From contig MBPM02000025.1 in the NCBI GenBank assembly GCA_001695595.3, positions 802,455 through 866,454 of the forward strand: DNA of 64,000 nucleotides, in the 5' to 3' direction. Numbering within the stretch: the first letter of the stretch is position 1; every line of letters starts with the position of its first letter. This DNA is from Plasmopara viticola. Lineage: Eukaryota > Oomycota > Peronosporomycetes > Peronosporales > Peronosporaceae. The notes beneath the pieces were generated by a model. That model made no database searches. It saw only the letters and a program-made list of their open reading frames with translations, and had not been told where the DNA came from. The position numbers and the translations under genes were made by a program. Shown one piece after another: positions 34,280 through 45,023 of the stretch.

Positions 34280-36665
34280 TTGGAATTACGCCCATCCTCC
34301 CTCGCACGTGCCCACGATCTATCGCCTTTAGAAGGCTCTACAACCCAACCAAGTGACAGTTCAGCTGGGTCCGTACCCAACAACCCAGATGCCGCTGGGA
34401 TTTTCGAGTCCATACGAACTTCGCGTTTATTCAAGACCCAGGGCAGTAAGTCTGGTTCTGTGTCGCGAAAATTGCACGAAACAAGTGATGGCATGGTCGT
34501 GCAGGTGCGTGTCCCATCTGCGCACCAGCCACCTGCTACGCAGGATTCTGTGGATGATATGCAAACCAACAACGACACGCGCCAAGATACTTTACCAACC
34601 AACGCCAGTGCTCCTCAGCCATCTGCGGCAGCTCGCACGCGCACGCCGACGCTTCGTTCCCAGCTTCACCGTTCTACGGAGATCCGCCGCGACAACGTTG
34701 AGGCACCCTTTTACCGCGTGTCGAGATGCCCCGCCCCCAGGCGATGGACATTGAAACCATTGACGCTCTGTATGAGGCCGAGGGTGGCTGGAGCCAACTT
34801 GCTCCCTCGACGATTGAGCTCGTCCATACGCGCCACCTCGTACACGCTATGTGATGGTCATCGAGACTGGACACGCCTTCCAGCGCTCCGCACCAAGTCA
34901 GATCCTCGCGTCGCTGCTCAAGGACCATCACAACCCCGTCTTTCAACAATAGATTGACCAGCAGCGACTAGGTCAGCTCAACAAAGCCCACGGCGGCAAC
35001 ATCCGCGTCAAGGTCAAGACGAAGGAAGCCTCTCAGAGCCTCGCTGGCTAAGAGGTTAAAATCCTTGGAGGCAGATACCGATTCGGCGGGTTCGACATCC
35101 TTGCTGACCGCTTCTTCATTGATGTGTCGAGTGTCGGCAGCGACTTCGAAGCTAAACTCATGTTAGAACGCTTCCTCGAGCTCGGGGCGCAGCCGATTTA
35201 TGACACGTCCGCGATGTTAATCTGGACGCGGTGATCACCACCGCCACTTGGCGTGTGTACTTCCACACTAGCCATTGCCCTCCAAAGCTCGTGGTATGCG
35301 GTACTATGTGCGACCAGCTCGTTTTTTCTATACGCATCTACCCAGTACCCGCGAAGAACGCTTCGTTTCCAACCCAACATATGTCGTTCGGTCAACGCCC
35401 GATCCACGCGCTCGATTTAGCTGGAGACGGTGGTTTGCCCTCCAATGCAAGTCAAAGCAGGCCAGATACATAACCGCCAAAACCTTTTGAATGCTGCCGT
35501 GGTACATCATGGCACGTGGGAAACGTCACTTCAACGATCGATCCGTGAAGACTCTGTCACGACCACTGCTGTCTTTCCACCTGCAGCTCCAACTGGTGAC
35601 CCAGCGCCCAGCAAACTTTCTCTCGGCACTGCAGGCTCCCAAGTCGTATCGCCACCAAGCAGCCCAACAAATTTTCGGTTGCTTCTGCTCCCACCACCAC
35701 TACTGGCTACTCAAGCTGAATTGGTCCCCGGGACCGGTGGCAAATGTAAGGGCAAACGTTCTCATGCTGATGAGAACTTTGCCAATATGCTAATGGAATC
35801 TCGTCCGAAGCTTCTCGCCGGCGTCACGACAAGCAACTACTTTGACGAGCTTAGCACTGTCGAGGTCGAGTTTGACTGCTGCCCAGCAACTCTCGATGAG
35901 GACAAAATTCCGCGCTTTTAGATTGTGCTGCGCAAGGCGCAGGCGCCGAGCAACCTGACTGCCAGCAAGGAAGCCAGTCACTTTCTGGCCAAGCACCACA
36001 CCAGCGTGGTAAAAATCAAAGAGCCGACTCCTATCCAAGAGATCGTCATCGAGATGGAGGCTGCTAAGGATACGGCTGATCTTCAGCTGCTTCCGGATCG
36101 CTTGGCCGCTGCCGACGCCATTTTTGGTGGCCCCCGCAAGTCGCTCCGCATGACGAACAACCCCAACACGCTGACGTTCATGGGGTCCGTCAAGGCTTCA
36201 ATGGAGTTTAACGCTGCGATCTTGCGTGAGCTGAGTCTTAGCGTCACTGAGCTGGCCCAGCTTCACATCTTGAGCGCGACCGACCACACTGATACCAACA
36301 CGTTCGCTCGCAAGTGGGCCAAGTATCTCGGCACCAAGGTGCTCAAGACGCGTAACGGTGTGTTCCGATGCGTTGTCCAGTGGCGGAACAACCCGGACAC
36401 ATCAACCATTGCGCGTGTGACGAGGGCTCTGTCCGTCTTTGAGTTGATGTTGTTGTGCACAGCCCCAAATCTGCTAAAAGGACTATTGGCTCCAGCGTCT
36501 GACTGGATAGTCGGTACCCTGGATTCCAGCACACAACCGACGTTTACTGCAACCCAATATGTTGTTGGTCTTGCTTCGCTTCAAGATCGGCACATACTGC
36601 TTCAAGATATAGAAACAAGTTCATTGGTAAGGAAATATACTCGAAGACCTCGAGCACCTTCGTGA
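34280..36665 (+). pseudogene. LINE ORF1-like region, broken
   Basis: Fragments in several frames: 34280-34957 (Pro/Ser/Thr-rich N-terminal part), about 34930-35220, 35231-35473, 35430-35921 and 35925-36665. Stops at 34950, about 35050 and 35919 interrupt frames that otherwise continue on both sides. The 34930-35220 part and the following VYFHTSHCPP..LVVCG segment look like a nucleic-acid-binding gag-type domain, but I could not see intact CCHC knuckles. ORF1 products coat the element RNA. Confidence 0.6.
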
Positions 36666-36989
36666 CTGCTGCCATTACTTACTAGAGAACGCGGATGTGC
36701 TCCAGCTCCAGCAAGTCGACGGTCAGCCTGTGCTTGTGACTGGGCCGCTTGCACTAAGGTGCTCAAGTGGCCCCACGCGTGGATGCGCTCGAGGTCTCGT
36801 GGCAAGAGGTCAGCTTGCTGACCGTTAATACCAACGTGATCAAGAAAAACGGACACCTGTTTATCGAGCACTTACTTGAGAAGCACAGTCATTTTGCATC
36901 CAGGAGACCAAACCTCGCGATTGCCACCATCTTGACTCCTCCAATTTAATCTCCAAGCCCGTTTTAGGCACAAGCTATTCGTCAGCAAC

Positions 36990-37642
36990 CCTGGTGCGGT
37001 TAGTGCCACACAGACGACACACCGATCTCGCTGAGCGCCCACTGTGCTCCGCTCCAATTCCCAGGTCTCGATACGGCCGAGGCGCTTCACGAACTGACTT
37101 TCCCGGGACGTTATCTGGTCGTCCGATTGGTAGTCGTCAGTGCATCCGTGCACGTCCACAATGTGTACTCGCCGGTGGACGACCACGGAAAAGCTGTGTT
37201 CTTCAACCATCTTTCAGTGGACCGCTTTGAGGACAATGCGACGCGTGAAGTCCTCAGCGACTTGAACACGCCGCACAACCTCAGCCTTGACTCATCCCAG
37301 CCACGCTTGCTGGCTGGCCCGGGCTGCAGCGCTTGTATGAGCTGGCTGAGCTAGCTAGGTGTCGTAGATGCCTGGCAATTCAACCACCAAGACGATCGCG
37401 TGTACACTGGTCCCCAGCCGCGGCAGAACCGACTCGACTATGCTTTGTTGTCGGAAAACTTCTGCAGCGCGTTATATGGCGACTCTAAGTACTTTAAGCC
37501 CAAGGGTGCCCGTGGCCACCTGGCGCACACAGTGACCTTGCGCTCGATGTCTCAGCTCCACGGCAACGGCTACTGGCGCTATCCGGAGTATCCTTTCGAG
37601 TACTCCGATGTTCTTGATGCCATCCATGGCGAAGCCCAGTAG
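36990..37642 (+). pseudogene. LINE apurinic-type endonuclease domain, broken
   Basis: A frame around 37085-37354 contains VHVHNVYSPVDDHGKAVFFN, the NVYxPxD block of EEP-fold endonucleases. The frame 37400-37642 contains RLDYALLS and a GHLAHTVTL block corresponding to the C-terminal RxDYxL and D/GH motifs. Stops lie between (for example at 37352). It would nick target DNA for target-primed reverse transcription. Confidence 0.7.
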
Positions 37643-38136
37643 ATTTCAAAAAAATCTCCGGGATGCATCGAGCCCAGTCAAAGTCTAAGAGCAGTGAAAG
37701 AAATTTATGCGGCGCCAGCTACAGGCTTTGCAACGTAAGCTTCGTAGCCGAAACGAATTAGCCATCACAGCCGCACGCTAGACAAAGCAGCAACAGTGTA
37801 CCATGCCAGGAGAGACGCGACCTCCCGGAAGGCGTTCCGTGCTGCACTTGACACGTACCGCGACTGCGTGACAGGGTCTCGCTGCTACAACTAGGACTCG
37901 GCCTTCGACTTCCAAGTTCAAAATGCCGAGTCGTCTTCCACGTATTTCTTTCGTCCGATCGACCCATCACTCCGACGGATCAGCATTGAAGCAGTTCGGA
38001 CTCTCAGCGGCAGCATCTTACAAAACCAAGCAGACATCTCAGCAAGCTTTCGGGCCCACTGAGTTGTGTCATTGGTGACGCTTCCAGTCCTGTCGGACCA
38101 CCACCACCCATCAATCCCAGCAGCCGACGGGAGCTG

Positions 38137-39151
38137 TTGAATACAGTTGACAAACGTCTAACATCCGATGAACAAGACCTTCTCAACGGTCCGATTTCCG
38201 ATGCCGAACTTGTCGAAGCGCTCAAGCATATGGAAATCAATTCCGCGCCTGGCATGGACGGTCTCACGGCTGGCTTCTATCAGGTCGCACTCGACGTCTT
38301 TGGGGAGTGTCTGAGCATAGCGGTTAACCACCAGTTGACACGTGGTGAGCCCCTTCCTTCCCAGGGCAAGTCGGCTGTGTGCATGTTGCACAAGAAAGGC
38401 TCGCGTGACGATCCCGGCAACTTTCAGCTAATCTCGCTCATATGTTCTGACGTGAAGGCTTTGTCCAAGTAGCTGACCTACCGCATCCAGCGCTTCCTCC
38501 TCAAGCTTATTCACGCCGACTAGAAAGCATTCGTCAAGGGTCGGTCTATCCACCACCATGTGCGGTTCATGGCCGATCTGCAAGACCTCACAACTGCACG
38601 TGACGAAGAAGCTTTCGCTGTGTTTTATCGATTTTAAGAAGGCGTTCGACCGCGTCAACTGGTACTACATGTTCCAGGTGCTCGATCGCGTGGGCTGTAG
38701 TGGCGCCTTTGCCAACTGGGCGAGGTTGCTCTACACCGACCCGCGGGCTCACCTCTTGCTCAACGGCCACATCCAGCCGCCGATCTCCCTTAGACAAGGA
38801 GTCTAGCAAAGTAATCCACTCTCAGCGCTGCTGTTCCTCGTGGTCATCGAACCACTGGGGAACCTGCTCCACCAGCATGAAGAGCCTGGTGTCTGTCTCA
38901 CCGAAGATCACACCGCCACCAGCGTCTTCTTCGCTGATGATACAACGTTGCTCTCCAGCTCGGTGCCCGGCATTCAGGCACAGCCTGACCTGGTTCAATT
39001 GTACTGCGATGACTCCGGAGCCACGCTCCATTTTGTAAAATGCGTGCTTATGCCTCTAAGCCGACGGATCGTCCCCCCAATCTCCCCGGCGTCAACGTGC
39101 TCCAACGTGGAGAGACTGTCAAATTTTCGGGCGTTCTGTTTCAGTCGATGA
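38137..39151 (+). pseudogene. LINE reverse transcriptase, broken
   Basis: Frame 1 (38137-38472) has NSAPGMDGLTAGFYQ, HKKGSRDDPGNFQLISL and continues after a TAG as a KAFVKGRSI block. Frame 2 (38558-39151) has FIDFKKAFDRVNW, then LRQGV, TAG at 38804, NPLSALLF and the catalytic FFADDT. This order is the finger-palm layout of non-LTR RTs. At least one frameshift and three stops make it inactive. Confidence 0.85.
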
Positions 39152-39289
39152 CGTCATCGTAGAGCTTTTAGATAGGTGATTCAACGTAGGTTTTCTTCAG
39201 CGGTTCCGTCGCACTCGCACCTTACGTAGACGTCTGCTGGGTGGCTCCGACGCCTACATCACGAAGCCACACAAGTCTTCGGGCGACTA

Positions 39290-40000
39290 CGTGATCTATT
39301 TGCCAATACACCGCTTTCGCCTCCCGGCGTCACCTGGGTGTGTCCCACTGCGCCATTCGTTGGTGTGCGCGTGGGGGGACGCGAATGTGTTGTGTCCTTT
39401 GTGCCACGATCCCAGTTGCTCCTGCTTGTGTGGAAGATCCCAACACCCACGAAGCCACACCCAATCCAGCTGCACGATGGAAACACGACAACAACCGACA
39501 TCGGGGTATTCGTGAGCCAGTCCAAGCGTCTACGTCGGCTGCTGCTCCCTGTATACGAAGATCTGCAGTTCCGACTCGCCTTCCGTCTGCTGCCAGTGCG
39601 TTCACGATTCTCTTTTCTGCGCAAGGCGCATCCCGGCATCATCTACTGCATACGCAGCGGGTGCAACGCTGTGGAAACAGAGCGGCATCTGCGTTCTACC
39701 AGCTGAGCTATGGCCAGTCCTGTTTCGTGACCGGTCAGCTTTCTTCATCACCACACCGACATGGCTCGACATCGCCCTCGGTCGCCTACCAGCCCTTACA
39801 CCCGCTTGGCACGACCATGCCGCCGTGATACATGACCTGTGGCAGATCACACGTTGCATCACGCTCCACTTGCTGTGGACAGTACCCAACGACGGTCTGT
39901 TCCGCCAGCGTGGGATTTTGCCTCTTGTGCCTGCGATCCGGGTCGTGTACACCACGTTAAGTGCGCACGTGCGTGCATGCAAACGGAGGGTGTACGATGA
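39290..40000 (+). pseudogene. LINE C-terminal region, broken
   Basis: Overlapping frames up to 162 codons (39340-39828) follow the RT; pieces with Cys/His (LCPLCHDPSC and similar) may be the remains of the C-terminal zinc-binding segment. No single frame is continuous. Confidence 0.35.
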
Positions 40001-40323
40001 AGAGTAGCAAGCGTCGCTCCAGTCTGAACCGACCCGGCTCCGATACTCTCGATCGATGGGTGCTTTTATGCGACTTATGCACCGCTGTTTGCTGTGCGCT
40101 TCCTGTAGCCATCCCTACTTCTACCAACACTTCGCTTCCAACCGTTTTTTCCTCCGGCGGACTCGATTTGGCTTCAAAAGTATACCTGGCGTGCCAAAAT
40201 CTCATTTTACCCGTGATACTTTGTATGACTTCTCATAAAATATCATGTCTTGGAGTGATCGAATGAGACGGGTATAAAGTCTGAGAGGTCGGACTATCAA
40301 TTTCTGAGTGATCGATTTTCGGA

Positions 40324-40379
40324 GGAAAATGAGGTGTGAGACGAGATTTTGCGCCTCATTCCACACGTCCTCATTTTCC
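40324..40379. other. 11-bp inverted repeat near LINE 3' end
   Basis: GGAAAATGAGG (40324-40334) and CCTCATTTTCC (40369-40379) can form a stem enclosing 34 nt. It may be a structured 3' UTR element recognised by the reverse transcriptase. Confidence 0.45.
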
Positions 40380-40534
40380 AACTTTCCTTTAAGTACCCAA
40401 GTCAAGCCAACCAAGCCCAAGCCAGCCAGGATCGTTTAACCAGTATCAGAACCAGAACTAAAATAAGAACCAGAACCAGCGTCTCCCCAGGGGCTCCCCA
40501 ACCAAGACGACTGGACTGGGGTCGGAGCCTAGAC

Positions 40535-40716
40535 GGTCGTCGCCACGGCCCGAAAGGGTATCGAGCGACCTGAGCCCGACTCTCGATCCAGTTGCTGCGG
40601 TAAAGGACCCTGTGGTCAATGAGCCTTCGCTTTTTCTCCGCTACAGTTCTGGAGACAAGAGGGTCGTCGCCAGGGCCCGAAAGGGCGTCGGGCGGCTCAG
40701 GCCCGAATTCTGTTGT
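40535..40716. repeat. direct repeat of about 45 bp, 137 bp apart
   Basis: GGTCGTCGCCA.GGCCCGAAAGGG and the following GAGC..CCTGAGCCCGA-type sequence occur at 40535-40579 and 40672-40716. The repeat lies beyond the recognisable LINE coding part and could belong to its 3' UTR or to another inserted element. Confidence 0.55.
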
Positions 40717-42455
40717 GGAGATAGCGGTTGACCACTCTTAGTCGGCGTGTCTGCATCGGACCGGGAGCTGGAACACCGGCTTCGCCTCCCGCGACGACAA
40801 ACAAAGCTCCGAACTGTACATGGGAGTCAATACTTTGCTATGAAGGTCAACAATCATGTCTAGGTGGATATACGCGAAACCAGCCGCACTAGTTGTCCCG
40901 GCGAAAACTTGTGGTTTCGAATCATTAGTTTTATTTGGCCTATCAAAGTGTCTGTCAAACCAAACGATAAGAGGAACACCTCAAATTAACCTGCAGACAA
41001 GTCGTAAATTGTATATTATTATTCGACGTAGGCATAGAGAAGTGCAAGTCGTATTAAGTAATACAGGCTACTTGAACTCGGGCGCACTGACATTGTGAGA
41101 TGGGTAAACCTCATCAGTTTCAAGTACAATTATACAAGCAACGTACACTTTATGCGGAAAGCCATTACTTTACTAACATTCGCATTGCTTCTTTCTATTT
41201 GGGTCTGCTGTTGAGCTAATACATAGATGCTGACTATGAAGACCGGCGAGTGTGATCCGTAACGAATTTTTGAGAACATTCACTTTGAGAAAGATCCGAC
41301 GATCGGGTGCAAAAAGAATGAAGGCAACGATTTGCGTCACGGGCTTTCGTCACTGACAAAATCCGTTCCTCAGAAGGGTCGACATGTCCGCCGTGGGATT
41401 TGAAGTCACGAGTGCAAACACATTTAAACTTGACACTACCCACTTAGGCCATTTGGGCACGCCAATCAGTGAGATGAGTAAACTTTAGCAGTTTAAAGAA
41501 GATCAATACAAGAATTGAACACTTTAAACAGACAAGCATTGCCTCTTTTCTCGGTTTTGCTGTCCCACTAATGAATAGATACTGTGTACGAAGACTGGCG
41601 AGTGTGGTCCATGGCGAATTCTTGTGGGAAGATTCACTTTTACAAATATACGGCAATCGATTGCACAAAGAATAAGAACTACGATTTGCGTCACGGACTT
41701 TCGTGATTGACAAAAAGGTCGACATGTCAGCGGTGGTTTGAACTCACGAGTGCGACTTTACTAGAATTTGAGTCTACCCACTTAGGCCACTCGGGCACGC
41801 TAACTAGTAAGATGAGGAAACCCTAACAGCTTTAGGTAAATCGTTGCAAGCAACATACACTTTAAGCAGACAAGCATTGCTTTCATCAAAACCACATCGC
41901 CTTTTTATCTCGGTTTTGCTGTCCCGCTAATGGATAGATGCTGTGTACAAAGCCTGGCGAGTGAAATCCATGGCGAATTTTGAAGATTCACTTTTACAAA
42001 AATGCGGCAATCGTGTGCAAAAAGGATGAAGACAACGATTTGCGTCCTGGACTTTCGTCACTGACAAAATTTGTTTCTTCAAAATGTCGACATGTCAGCG
42101 GTGAGATTTAGACCCACGATCGCGAACACTCGAACTTGAGTCTACTCACTTGGCCACTCGGGCACGCAAACTAGTGAGATGAGAAAACTTCAGCAGTTTT
42201 AAGTAGATCGTTGCGAGCAATGTACACTCTAAGCAGACAAGCATTGCTTTCCTCGAAACCACATTGCCTTTTTTTCTCGGTTTTGGCGTCCCGTTAATAG
42301 ATAGATGCTGTGTACGAAGACTGACGATGGCAAAATTTTGTGATAAGATTCACTGTCACAAAGAAATGGCAACCGATTGCTTAAAGAGTGAAGACGACGA
42401 TTTGCAACACGGCCTTTCGTCACCGACCAAATATTCTCCTTTGAACAAGTCGACA

Positions 42456-42537
42456 TGTCAGCGGTGAGATGTGAACCCACGAGTGCGAACCACAAAAACT
42501 TGAGTCTACCCACTTGGGCAACTCGGGCACGCTAACT
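42456..42537 (-). pseudogene. tRNA-Leu(CAA)-like pseudogene
   Basis: The CAA loop is kept. The D-arm (GTTGCCCAAG), anticodon stem 3' side and T-stem are damaged. Confidence 0.6.
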
Positions 42538-42818
42538 AGTGAGATGAGTAAAATTTAGCAGGTTTAAGAAGATCGTTGCACGCAATTTACACTCTAAGCA
42601 GACAAGCATTGCTTTTCTCGAAAACACGTTGCCTTTTTTCTCTTTTTGATATCCTACTAGTAGATTGATGCTGTGTACGAAGCCTGACGACAGCAAAATG
42701 TTGTGATACGATTCACTTTCGCAAAGAAGTAGCAATCGAGGGCTTAAAAAGTATAGACGACGATTTGCAACACGGCTTTTCGTCACTGACCAGATTTGCT
42801 TCTTCAAAAAAGTCGACA

Positions 42819-42900
42819 TGTCAGCGGTGGGATATGAACTCACGAGTTCGAACACAGCAGAACTTGAGTCTACCCCCTTAGACCACTCGGGCACACTGAC
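42819..42900 (-). pseudogene. best-preserved old tRNA-Leu(CAA) copy
   Basis: Acceptor stem, D-stem and anticodon arm (CAA) all pair as in the young A copies. The T-arm is broken: a stem A-C mismatch, and the loop reads TTCATAT, losing the conserved A58. The B-box is therefore also changed, so transcription is doubtful. Confidence 0.65.
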
Positions 42901-43842
42901 ATAGAGAGATGCATAAACATCATTGGTTTGGAGTATATTTTTACGAGTAACATACACTTAAAGCGGAAAAGCTTCGCTGAACTCACATTCGCATTGCTTC
43001 TATCTTTTTGGGTCCGCTGTCCCACTAATGAATTATTGCTGTGTACAAAGCCTGGCAAGTGTGATCCATGGCGAATTTAGAGGATTCATTTATACAAAGA
43101 TGCGGCAATCTATTGCATGAAGAATGAAGACAACGATTTGCGTCCTGGACTTTGTCACTGACAAGATTAGTTTCTTCAAAAGGGTCGACATGTCAGCTGT
43201 GGTATATGAACCCACTAGTTCGAACCACTAACACATGAGTTTACCCAATTAGATCACTCGAGCACACTGACTATAGGGGATGGCTAAACCTCATCAGTTT
43301 AAAGTACAATTCTACGAGCAACACACACTTTAAGCAGAAGAGTGTCGCTGTACTCGCAACCACGTTGCCTTTCTTCTCAGTTTTGCTGTCCCGCTAATGA
43401 ATCGATGCTGTGTACGAAGACTGACGATGGCAAATTTGAGTGATAAGATTCACGTTCACAAAGAAGTGGCAATTGAGTGCTTTGAGGGTGAAGACGACGA
43501 TTTGCAACACGGTCTTTTGTCACTGACCAAATCTGCTCCTTCGAAAAAGTCGACTTGTCAGCGGTGGGAGTTGGACCCACGAGAGCGAACACAGTAGAAC
43601 TTGAGTCTACGCTCTTAGATCTCTTGGGCACACTGACATTGAGCGATGCGATAACATCGTTTGTTTGGAGTATATATTTACAAGCAACATACACTTTAAT
43701 CTGAATAGCATCGATGAACTCACATTCGCATTGCTTCTTTCTTTTTGAGTCCGCTGTCCTGCTTCTGAATAGATGCTGTGTCCAAAGCCTGGCAAGTCTG
43801 ATCCATGGCAAATTCTGAAGATTCACTTTTGCGAAGATGCGG

Positions 43843-43855
43843 CAAGCTTTGCTTG
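43843..43855. other. fold-back junction between inverted array blocks
   Basis: CAAGC-TTT-GCTTG is a perfect 5-bp hairpin with a 3-nt loop. Left of it the unit is in minus orientation and truncated after GATGCGGCA; right of it a plus-oriented unit begins with GCTTGTCTGCTGAAGTGTATG. Confidence 0.75.
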
Positions 43856-43920
43856 TCTGCTGAAGTGTATGTTACTTGTAATGATCTACTTAAAACCAAT
43901 AAGGTTTACTCATCTCACCT

Positions 43921-44002
43921 ATTGGTGTGTCCAGGTGGACTAAGTAGGTAGACTCAAGTTCTACAGTGTTCGCACTCGTGGGTTCAAATCCCACCGCTGA
44001 CA
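43921..44002 (+). pseudogene. leading degenerate A-series tRNA-Leu copy
   Basis: First plus-strand unit after the junction. The T-arm and CAA anticodon arm are intact, but the acceptor reads ATTGGTG and the D-stem TCC/TAG fails to pair. It is followed by an A-type spacer. Confidence 0.7.
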
Positions 44003-44283
44003 TGTCAACACTTTTTGAAGAAGCGAATTTTGTCAGTGACGAAAGGCCGTGTTGCAAATCGTCGTCCTCACTCTTTAGCACTCGATTGCCACTTCTTTGT
44101 GAAAGTGAATCTTATCACACAAATTTGCCATCGTCTGTCTTCGTACACAGCATCTATTCATTAGCGGGACAGCAATACCGAGAAAAAAGGCAATGTGGTT
44201 GCTAGTAAAGCAATGCTTGTCTGCTAAAAGTGTATGTTACTTGTAATGATCTACTTAACTCCAATTAGCTTCTAATCTCTTCA

Positions 44284-44365
44284 ATTAGTGTGCCCGAGTG
44301 GTCTAAGGAGGTAGACTCAAGTTCTACTGTGTTTGCACTCGTGGGTTCAAATCCCACCGCTGACA
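44284..44365 (+). pseudogene. B1: defective tRNA-Leu(CAA), type copy of the B series
   Basis: It differs from the A type at the 5' acceptor (ATTAGTG instead of GTCAGTG, giving an A1-C72 mismatch and a T3-G70 wobble), at base 25 (A, so C10-A25 does not pair) and in the variable loop (TTTG for TTCG). The anticodon arm, T-arm, A-box, B-box and downstream TTTTT are unchanged. It may be transcribed but is unlikely to give a stable charged tRNA; a scanner may still score it as tRNA-Leu. Confidence 0.8.
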
Positions 44366-44667
44366 TGTCCACACTTTTTCAAACAAACTAATTTTGTCAG
44401 CGACGAAAGCCCGTGTCCCAATCATTAATTTCATTCTATGTGCACTCTGTTGCCGCATCTTTGTAGAAGTGAATCTCTCCAAAGAACTCGCCATGGATCA
44501 CACTCGCCAGTCTTCATAGTCAGCATCTATTCGCTAGCTGGACAGCAGACCCAAATAAAATGAAGCAATGCAAATGTGAGTACAGCGATTCTCTTCTACT
44601 TAAAGTGTATGCTGCTCGTAGAATTGCATCTGAAACTGATGAGGATTACCCATCCACATTGTCAGTG

Positions 44668-44678
44668 TGCCCGAGTGG
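44668..44678 (+). promoter_or_regulatory. internal pol III A-box (representative)
   Basis: TGCCCGAGTGG fits TRGYNNANNNG except at position 3 (C for G), a change forced by the C10-G25 pair. The same sequence occurs in every A and B copy. Confidence 0.7.
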
Positions 44679-44720
44679 TCTAAGGGGGTAGACTCAAGTT
44701 CTACTGTGTTCGCACTCGTG

Positions 44721-44731
44721 GGTTCAAATCC
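44721..44731 (+). promoter_or_regulatory. internal pol III B-box (representative)
   Basis: GGTTCAAATCC matches the TFIIIC-binding consensus GGTTCRANNCC and is identical in A and B copies. Confidence 0.8.
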
Positions 44732-44751
44732 CACCGCTGACATGTCAACAC

Positions 44752-44756
44752 TTTTT
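44752..44756 (+). terminator. pol III terminator T5 (representative)
   Basis: TTTTT lies 10 nt after the discriminator base. All A and B copies keep it; A copies read TGTCAACACTTTTTGG, B copies TGTCCACACTTTTTC. Confidence 0.8.
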
Positions 44757-45023
44757 GGAGAAGCGAATTTTGTCAGTGACGAAAGGCCGTGTTGCAAATC
44801 GTCGTCCTCACTCTTTAGCACTCGATTGCCACTTCTTTGTGAAAGTGAATCTTATCACACAAATTTGCCATCGTCTGTCTTCGTACACAGCATCTATTCA
44901 TTAGCGGGACAGCAATACCGAGAAAAAAGGCAATGTGGTTGCTAGTAAAGCAATGCTTGTCTGCTAAAAGTGTATGTTACTTGTAATGATCTACTTAACA
45001 CCAATTAGCTTCTAATCTCTTCA

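Larger units (their letters stand above)
34128..41075 (+). mobile_element. dead non-LTR retrotransposon (LINE) inside the tRNA-Leu array
   Basis: This GC-richer block of about 6.9 kb interrupts the array. It reads on the plus strand as an ORF1-like region (34280-36665), an endonuclease (about 36990-37642), a reverse transcriptase (38137-39151) and a C-terminal region (to about 40000). All carry stops and frameshifts. Repeated AACCAG-type sequence near 40438-40480 may be its 3' tail. The 16-bp overlap of flanks (34112-34127 versus 41076-41091, three mismatches) is a candidate target-site duplication. The last 0.6 kb (40480-41075) might be a second element. The order EN-RT and the motifs fit the L1-like group. 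Confidence 0.8.
41076..43850 (-). repeat. old tRNA-Leu tandem array, continuation right of the LINE
   Basis: The interrupted unit resumes at 41076. Seven further minus-strand tRNA-Leu-like copies follow with left edges at 41395, 41725, 42093, 42456, 42819, 43191 and 43556. Divergence between units is similar to the left block. The block ends at the fold-back junction at about 43843-43855. Confidence 0.9.
44661..44742 (+). tRNA. A1: tRNA-Leu(CAA), type copy of the A series
   Basis: The 82-nt class II tRNA folds completely. The acceptor GTCAGTG pairs with CGCTGAC (one T-G wobble), discriminator A. D-stem CCC/GGG (10-12 with 23-25) has G18G19 in the loop. Anticodon stem GTAGA/TCTAC has loop CTCAAGT (anticodon CAA, reads UUG). 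The variable arm is GTG-TTCG-CAC, and the T-arm is GTGGG-TTCAAAT-CCCAC. No intron. The C10-G25 pair replaces the usual G10-C25. Read-through open frames on both strands here are not genes. Confidence 0.93.

Noticed and set aside
34280..39990. Independent host genes in the GC-rich block
   Set aside because: Motifs are those of non-LTR endonuclease and reverse transcriptase, and all frames are interrupted; it is one dead retroelement.
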